NCBI GenBank assembly: GCA_905221605.1
Contig: CAJNDS010000571.1
Span: 1-64,000, forward strand
From: Symbiodinium natans
Lineage: Eukaryota > Sar > Dinophyceae > Suessiales > Symbiodiniaceae
DNA: 64,000 nt
Direction of reading: 5' to 3'
In this document: piece after piece, positions 57,800-64,000 of the stretch
How the letters are laid out: the number at the start of each line of letters is the position of its first letter
Numbering within the stretch: the stretch's first letter is position 1
Translations under genes and position numbers: made by a program
Notes under the pieces: model-generated
The model's database searches: none
What the model was told of the DNA's origin: nothing
The model's input: the letters and a program-made list of their open reading frames with translations, nothing else

Positions 57800-59540
57800 T
57801 CCACGCTGCGGCACAGCATGAGGACCTACTCTCATCTACTCTTCAAGCAGGATTATCGACCTTCAAACTAGGTCCAAAGCTGACACCGAGGAGTAGTTGC
57901 TCTCTCAGGAAGAGGTCATCCTGCAAAAGGCATTGCATTGGTCTCGTCGTTCTTTTCTGACAACTCCGCCCACTAAGCCTGCCTTCTTTGGACCTCGCAT
58001 TGCAAGAGTCCGCGTGGAAGACGGCACCGACCTCACAGTAAACTCATGCTGCCCCGGCGACGTTGTTCTCGTGCAACCCCGCTTGGTAGCGGACGCGCCA
58101 CGATGGCTCATGCACGCATGTGTCGCCTTCCGACCATGTTTCACCAAGAAAGAAAAACGTTCGCGTTTGATCAATATGGTTGTACTTGTCTTGCCATTCA
58201 ACTTCCTCAAGCCACTGGACAATTTCTACAGTCTCTGAAAGAGGGTGAAGTAAATCCGCACAAAAGCTGCCAAACATTCCAAATTCAGGGAACGCCTTCT
58301 CCAACCCATGGTACACACAAGATTGCATGCTGCACGCAGATTGAGGCCATCGGTAATGTCTCCACAGTTGATCTCGATCCTATATCTATGTCTATTTCTG
58401 TATATCTATATCCATATCTTCATTTATATGCATGTATATAGATAGATATATAGCTTAAAGAAACCAATGATTGTATCGAACGCATACAGAAACATTTGAA
58501 GAAATGGTCACACACACACACACACACACCCACTCACCCACCCATGATCCGTACATCGTTTGGACTGATTTCTACGGTATTTCCTCTACTTTCCAGAACT
58601 TCCCATTCCGATACCTGTCGACAGAAAACATGAGATTCTCATATTCTGCTTCAGACCGTCTGTTCTGGACGTCTACGCTGCTGCTTTGCCACCACAGGAC
58701 ACAGACACCAAGGCAAAAAATGATTGAGAAGGCAGATTTCGGTCTCGACACTGTAGTGTTTTTTTGTTTTCCCTGGTAGTTTTTGGCAGGGATGCTTTTC
58801 GCTGCTGGGGGGAGTTGTCGAGTTCTAGCACTTTTTCGATGGGTGGGGGGGGGGTGAGGGCGGAGTACGTCATTCTTATCATCGGCATTTGCTCTTTGGC
58901 TTGGCCACATCTGTTAGTTTTTCAGCAAAGTTCGTCGACGTGTCGCTCTTTGTCTGCGACGGAAAACGTTGTTGTTGCATGGTTTGCTTTTTGGGGTGGG
59001 GGCTTGGAGCAGAATCGTCGGTACTAGCAGCACTTCTGGCACTTCCACAGCGAATGGTAATTTTCTTCTGGGCCCGGGAGGGGGGAGGCTTTGGGACACT
59101 AGTTCCATATTCTGCTGCCCCTTTGCGAAGCGCTGTGGAAGCACTTTTTACTCCGGAAACGTGATGTTTCGCCGAAACCAACTTCTTGCTAGGGAAAGTC
59201 AATAAAAGTTGGATTGTCACCAAAACCAAGGTGTTACTCTGGAAAAGTTGGTATTTCTCATCTAAAATAAAGAACAACCAAGACAATGTATAACTTGTTT
59301 GGATCCAGAAAACGCTGCCTTTTCTTTGTTTTCCTGGTCGAAAGATTGGTTTTATGACCTAACCCCATCTTTTTTAACCTAGTAAGAGATGGACTCCCGA
59401 TCCCCTCTTTGTCGCCGGTCCCCACCCTTCAAGGCTTCCTGGGTCCAGGCCCACCGTTCTTCTGGGGTCCGAAAACTCCGAGGCCGCTACAGGCCCTGGC
59501 CACGAAGCTGACCACACATCGCATGGCCTCCAAGCTGACT
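57800..59540. other. No recognised gene; expected 3' end of the divergent Hsp70-like gene
   Basis: It contains a (CA)9 run at about 58509-58528, a TATATCTATAT-rich stretch at 58380-58455 and a G9 run near 58844. I could not identify substrate-binding-domain motifs of an Hsp70 on the minus strand here. A plus-strand frame at 57897-58235 is open with a hydrophobic end but is not assigned. Confidence 0.35.
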
Positions 59541-59559
59541 ACCACCGCCCTGGGCGAGA

Positions 59560-62170
59560 GCAGCTGCTCCAAGGCGTCCACAAACTGGTTGGTGAGGCGC
59601 TCCTGGCATGCCGCAAAGATGCCTCCTGCGAAGCTTGGAGCCTGTCTGGCCTGAAGCTGTAGCCGACGAGCGAAGACCTGAGCTTCTTTTTGCAGGTCGC
59701 TCTGAACCAATCTAACGGCTCACGACTTGGTTTCCAATGAAATGGACGGGCGCTTTTTAGCAATGCTAGCCGGTCTCTGGCATGCCATTCTTCCATGTCC
59801 AAGAAGACTGGTAAGTGTCACGAGCATGCAGACGACCAAACGGGTTCTTCAAGGAAAGCTGGCACAGCACGGTCATGAACTGGGTCACTCGGCAAACTCA
59901 CTCGGCAAACCACGTTCACGTTGCACTTGGGATGTCTGTCAGGCCGGGATGTTGATGATCACCATCATGAAGATAGCAAGCGATGTGCTCAGACGTGCGG
60001 AGGATCTTCAAAGGTCATCCTAAGAAGAGCAAGTAATGATGGAACCAGCCATGCTTCGGGAACAGTGCTGCCCAGCTTCCTTTGACAAAGCTTCAGGTGT
60101 CTGCGGCTCCTCGGCAGAGGAGGACAGACTGCAAAGGCATTTCCGGGGACCGCTGCTTTGATGGCGTACCATGGCTTCCCTGGCTTACCCTGACTTACCC
60201 AGATCTGCACCCGGCCTGGCCCAGACCCTCCATCTCATCGTCGTCTAGGTCGTCTAGGTCGTCCTGAACTCAGCCAGGGACATCCAGGAAAGATGTGATG
60301 TGCTCACCCTACAGGCCAAATTGAGAAAGCAAATGCGCTGAGCATCAGTAGGTGGCGTCCGCCCTGCCAAATGCCAGCCTGAGCACTAGCCGCATCTGCA
60401 CTCGGCTGTGCGCCGTCTCGTCAGGGCTTCCGCATCGCTGCCGCTTCGGGAAAGATGCGGGACGGGGCAATTGACTACTTTGAGGCAAGGGACCAAGGAA
60501 CTCAAAGACCCGACTCCACGCCTCGCAGGATGTCGGACCACGAGTGCGACAAGTGCGACACGACAGCTTGGGATAGGTGCAGCGAAAAAAATGCAGTCAT
60601 GAGGCTAGGGATGCTTGCTCTGCATCATACACCGGTATTCCCAGCTCCGCTTCCCTCTCTCTGAAGCTGGAGAAGGGAAACGGGCTCTCATTCCTGGTGC
60701 CAGAAATCACAAAGCACCTCTTTGGGCACGAACCCTAACCGCTACAGCCAAGGCTCATGAATGAGTGGCCCAAGTCCTCCTTGGAACCAGGGGTTGGGTC
60801 AACATTCGAAAACATCGACAAATACCTCCCCGAAAGACTCTTACTTGTGTGGTGGAAGCTGGCTCCTCCCTGGGCGACTTCCGGATGTTTCAAACGCTTG
60901 GGGCTCCGTTTTGGACTTCAGGGGGCCTTCTAAGAAGTGTGCATCATGTAGTCCAGCTTTGCACTATTCAAGCCATCGCCAAGCAGCGTAGACAAAGACC
61001 GTTGCATCCGAATTCCCTGCAGCTCGTAAGCGCTCTTCCAATAAATGGGCAGTCATTGAATCCTCGCGAACATGAAGCTTGCTTTGCGATCGTGACGTGG
61101 GATCTGGGATGGCACACGTGCGGAGCGACACCGGACAAGTAGATGCTGAGAAGCTGGTAGGCCGGTACCAGCGTCAACCGCTCCAAAATGGCCCTGCACC
61201 GGCTTCGCAGCGAGAGCGTCAACATCCAGCGTTTCGGGGCTGACCCCCAGAAACCTCAAAGCGTAAGTCCGGAGATGCGGAAATACCAGCGCAGCCGGGT
61301 CTTGCACAGTCGGTCTATTCTGCCAAGATCTACTGCAACCAGGTCACGCGCCGTTGCTGAGGAAACTCACCCCACAGCATATGTCAGGAGAAGTCGCTAG
61401 ACCAGCAAAGGTTATGGCACCACCCATGCAGAATCCCACCTCACTGCACGCACATCTCTGTGGCAACACTCCACATTGATACAGGAATCAGAACCTAATC
61501 GCCAGTTTGACGAACTGGAATGTTCTCAGCCAAATTGCAATGCCAACTTTGGGAGACCTTTCGGACTTCAGGTATGCTGCTGCCTCGCCTTATGTCCAGA
61601 CTTCCAGACTGCATCGCAATGCATCGCTGCGAAAACCTGTCAGTTGAAATGCAGCTGTGCAGCTGATGTCATTCACCACAGCTTCCAGACTGATGTTCTG
61701 CGCAAGGGCATTCGCATCTACATCTTTGCCGCCAACGTCTCCCTGCGATAGCGTTGTGCCAGGAAGGATTCCCTCATGCACGCATGTTCACGCAGGCTTC
61801 ATGTTGCAACTGCACTATCTGCCTGATGGAGGTCCAGGATAAGAACGCGAAAGCTTCCTTCCTCTGCGATCCTGGTAGCCTGGCGCCCCAAAGCTTCTGG
61901 CATGTCGGAAGAAAAAACAGGCCGGCCGACCTGCTTCCGCACATCTTCGGTGATCCCGAGCAGCTCCTCGGAACAAAGTTTGGATATCGAGAACCCCCTT
62001 AGTGAGATGCCGCATGCATTCCAAGGTTCAGGGATCACAATCACAGCCGGATGTCCAACCTGCCCTCCAACAAGTCCCTCCGCGTCCTCGGCCAAAAAAG
62101 CTGACCAAAGGGTGCATTTGAGACAATCTGAGTAGAAGTCGGTTTGTTTACTGATTTGTCCGCTGTTTGC
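59560..62170 (-). CDS. Divergent Hsp70-like protein, nucleotide-binding domain with degraded motifs (gene or pseudogene)
   Basis: Minus-strand segments follow Hsp70 order but match weakly. About 62155-61807 (one open frame): FYSDCLKCTLWSAFLAEDAE then GHPAVIVIPEPW, aligning with FYPEE-EDAEAYLG-AVITVPAYF; GFSISKLCSEELLGITEDV at the position of GLNVLRIINEPTAAA; and FRVLILDLHQADSAVAT where active Hsp70s have VLIFDLGGGTFDVSLL. About 61780-61660: HEGILPGTTLSQGDVGGKDV where they have DGIFEVLATNGDTHLGGEDF. About 61305-61190: RTYALRFLGVSPETLDVDAL (AKRTLSS-EIDSL region). About 59650-59570: GIFAACQERLTNQFVDALEQ (ARFEELN-DLF region). The phosphate-2 loop (DLGGGT) is lost, so ATPase activity is unlikely. 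Between the first two segments a stop or very short gap breaks the frame, so a pseudogene or an ATPase-dead relative (for example Grp170/Lhs1-like) are both possible. Neither the N-terminus nor the substrate-binding part was found. Confidence 0.4.
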
Positions 62171-62174
62171 GTGC

Positions 62175-63200
62175 AAGGTTCCTTTCCAAACTTCACCTGG
62201 CGTGGTGCAACTGTTGACAGCACTGGTTCCCAAACCTTGACCACAATTGCTGTGAGTTGTGACCGAGCGGCTTGGGCAAAACTCAGAGAGCGGCATTGCC
62301 AGAAGATGTGAAAAATGATCAGGACCCTTCGAAGGACGAGCACCGTCATCACATGGCTTCAGACATCCCCATGACTCCACTTCCACACAGATGAAGGCTG
62401 CGAAGCGGAACATGGTGATCCTAGTCTACATGCCTTCTGCTCGAGAAGTAGGCTTGAACAATCCTAGATGATGCTCCCAACACGCCACCTTCAATTCAAA
62501 CGCTAAAGCGATCAGAAATGAGCTGCGAGGGCACATACACATGCCTCATCGTGTCAATGGCTCGGACCAACGTCGTGCGGGCAGCCTTGGATCCTGAGTC
62601 CAGAGCTTGTAGCAGTCTGGCGAATTTGGACAAGCCCAGGACCCTCGACCCAGGGCAGCTGCTCAGATGCAATGTTGATAACTTGATAACTTGAAGCACC
62701 ACAGCACGGTAACCAGTATGGGAGCACCTTCCGTCTGGGAAGTAAGCAATGTGGGCTGTTCCAGAGAAAGGAAGGAGGTGATGCTCACAAAGTGAGTGAA
62801 AGGGAATGTCCTTCCAGCTTCTCAGAGGTCACAATGTACATCAGTGGGCAACTGAAGGGCACTCTAATCACACCAGTCCCGCACAGCCACCAGATCGTGA
62901 GCACCCTCCACCTGCGAGTTGCAGCTGCAGCAACGTCAGTAACGATCATGTTTCTTTCACTTAGCTCACGCGCTACAAAATCCAGGCCTCGAAAACTGCA
63001 TCGCCAACTGCTTCGAAAGGGTCCTTCACCATTTCTGGGCACTTCAACTCTCTCCCTGCCCTCCGTGCCACGCTCTGCAGAACATATCTAAAAGCATGGC
63101 GACGTGATGTTGGATCATGTCGGACATGAGCTTGCATGGGGGTCTGCATACACTGGCATACTCCAAGGTTCCCCAACCACTCCACCTCACATTGTCTTGG
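62175..63200. other. No confidently recognised exon upstream of the divergent Hsp70-like gene
   Basis: The N-terminal DLGTT region of an Hsp70 was looked for here and not found. A minus-strand frame starting at 62349 (TVLVLRRVLIIFHIFWQCRS) could be a signal-peptide-like segment but is in a different frame from the Hsp70-like exon. Confidence 0.3.
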
Positions 63201-63210
63201 CTCAAAACGA

Positions 63211-63645
63211 GGAAGGAGAGAAGGAGAGAAGGAGAGAAGGAGAGAAGGAGAGAAGGAGAGAAGGAGAGAAGGAGAGAAGGAGAGAAGGAGAGAAGGAGAG
63301 AAGGAGAGAAGGAGAGAAGGAGAGAAGGAGAGAAGGAGAGAAGGAGAGAAGGAGTGAAGGAGAGAAGGAGAGAAGGAGAGAAGGAGAGAAGGAGAGAAGG
63401 AGAGAAGGAGAGAAGGAGAGAAGGAGAGAAGGAGAGAAGGAGAGAAGGAGAGAAGGAGAGAAGGAGAGAAGGAGAGAAGGAGAGAAGGAGGGAAGGAGAG
63501 AAGGAGAGAAGGAGAGAAGGAGAGAAGGAGAGAAGGAGAGAAGGAGAGAAGGAGAGAAGGAGAGAAGGAGAGAAGGAGAGAAGGAGAGAAGGAGAGAAGG
63601 AGAGAAGGAGAGAAGGAGAGAAGGAGAGAAGGAGAGAAGGAGAGA
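63211..63645. repeat. Satellite of the 8-bp unit GGAGAGAA
   Basis: About 54 tandem GGAGAGAA units, nearly perfect (GGAGTGAA at about 63352 and GGAGGGAA at about 63488). Pure purine on the plus strand apart from one T. Open frames across it are spurious. Confidence 0.98.
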
Positions 63646-63648
63646 GAT

Positions 63649-63983
63649 GTAACCACTTTCCTGAGAAGAGTTGCTTAGTCGAGGGGGACCCAACGCGCAA
63701 CTACTTTCCGAAAGGGAGCGACCTTGGAGATCTTCAAGAGGGCCTGACTCCCTGAAGTATAAGAGTTCCAGGTGCAGGTCTCTCGCCCAAGATCGTCACT
63801 GACATGGCCCTTTTCAACGAAGGAGCCTGCGAAAAACGCAACTACTGTCCCAAGAAGAGTTGCTTATTTATCCTCGTGTTTTAGGTGGAGAGGGGGGAGG
63901 CGAGCTTCGAAAAAAAGGGGGAAGGGGGAACAAGGGGGTCTGGGCCTTTAAGCAACTATTTTCCTGAGAGGAGTTGCTCATTT
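63649..63983. repeat. Cluster of AGCAACT...AGTTGCT hairpin repeats
   Basis: About 32-bp units: 63649-63679 (left arm reads GTAACCA), 63838-63870 and 63951-63983, plus a left half at 63696-63713. The consensus is (A)GCAACTA(C/T)TTTCCTGAGA(A/G)GAGTTGCT(T/C)A. The arms GCAACT and AGTTGC are complementary around a 14-nt loop. They sit just 3' of the octamer array and run to the window end. Confidence 0.8.
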
Positions 63984-64000
63984 CCCTGAAAGACGACATG

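Noticed and set aside
57897-58238. Plus-strand frame with RVEDGTDLTVN...PGDVVLVQP, resembling the actuator segment of P-type ATPases
   Set aside because: Only a short match, no DKTGT or other ATPase motif nearby, and opposite in strand to all supported genes.
62973-63755. Long frames across the GGAGAGAA array on both strands
   Set aside because: Same reason: stop-free 8-bp repeat.

Overview
This window is eukaryotic nuclear DNA, most likely from a dinoflagellate and plausibly a coral-symbiont alga (Symbiodiniaceae). The evidence is combined. Recognisable genes are either single long exons or are chopped into dozens of very short exons (about 40-130 bp) with long introns. Every gene I could orient lies on the minus strand, as in the one-way gene clusters of dinoflagellates. 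Large simple-sequence arrays separate the genes. Short CCCTAAA tracts (plant/alga telomere type) occur internally. Two of the genes look plastid-related. The taxon is inferred; nothing here proves the species.

Layout. 0-2.4 kb: TG repeat, an 8-bp-period pyrimidine array and two flanking short-repeat clusters. 2.4-5.3 kb: minus-strand gene for an acidic, Arg/Ser-rich (SR-like) protein. 5.4-11.5 kb: no recognised gene, with a ~1 kb CA/CCCA array at 9.0-10.0 kb. 11.5-13.1 kb: intronless HemW-type radical SAM gene. 14.8-15.7 kb: intronless histidine-phosphatase gene. 18.4-23.5 kb: scattered exons of one or two multi-pass membrane proteins. 24.9-26.4 kb: multi-exon gene of unknown function. 28.4-29.6 kb: intronless gene for a probable plastid membrane protein. 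30.0-30.9 kb: C-lobe exons of an AGC-type protein kinase. 32-44 kb: mostly unassigned, with several plausible minus-strand exons. 44.9-46.4 kb: a 1.5 kb GGGAGAAA array. 46.7-56.2 kb: a nearly complete Hsp70 gene of ER (BiP) type in at least 30 small exons, rebuilt by following the family motifs in order. 59.5-62.2 kb: exons of a second, very divergent Hsp70-like gene in the same orientation, with degraded nucleotide-binding motifs. 63.2-64.0 kb: another 8-bp purine array and a cluster of hairpin repeats.

How the genes relate. They do not form an operon or a pathway. HemW-like, histidine phosphatase, kinase, chaperone and plastid membrane proteins are a housekeeping mixture on one strand. The points most worth attention are the tandem pair of a normal and a degenerate Hsp70, the possible intronless/intron-rich pair of related membrane proteins, and three different 8-bp-period purine/pyrimidine arrays, two of which are flanked by clusters of short palindromic repeats. 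Exon borders are approximate throughout because dinoflagellate splice sites are often non-canonical and no transcript data were available.
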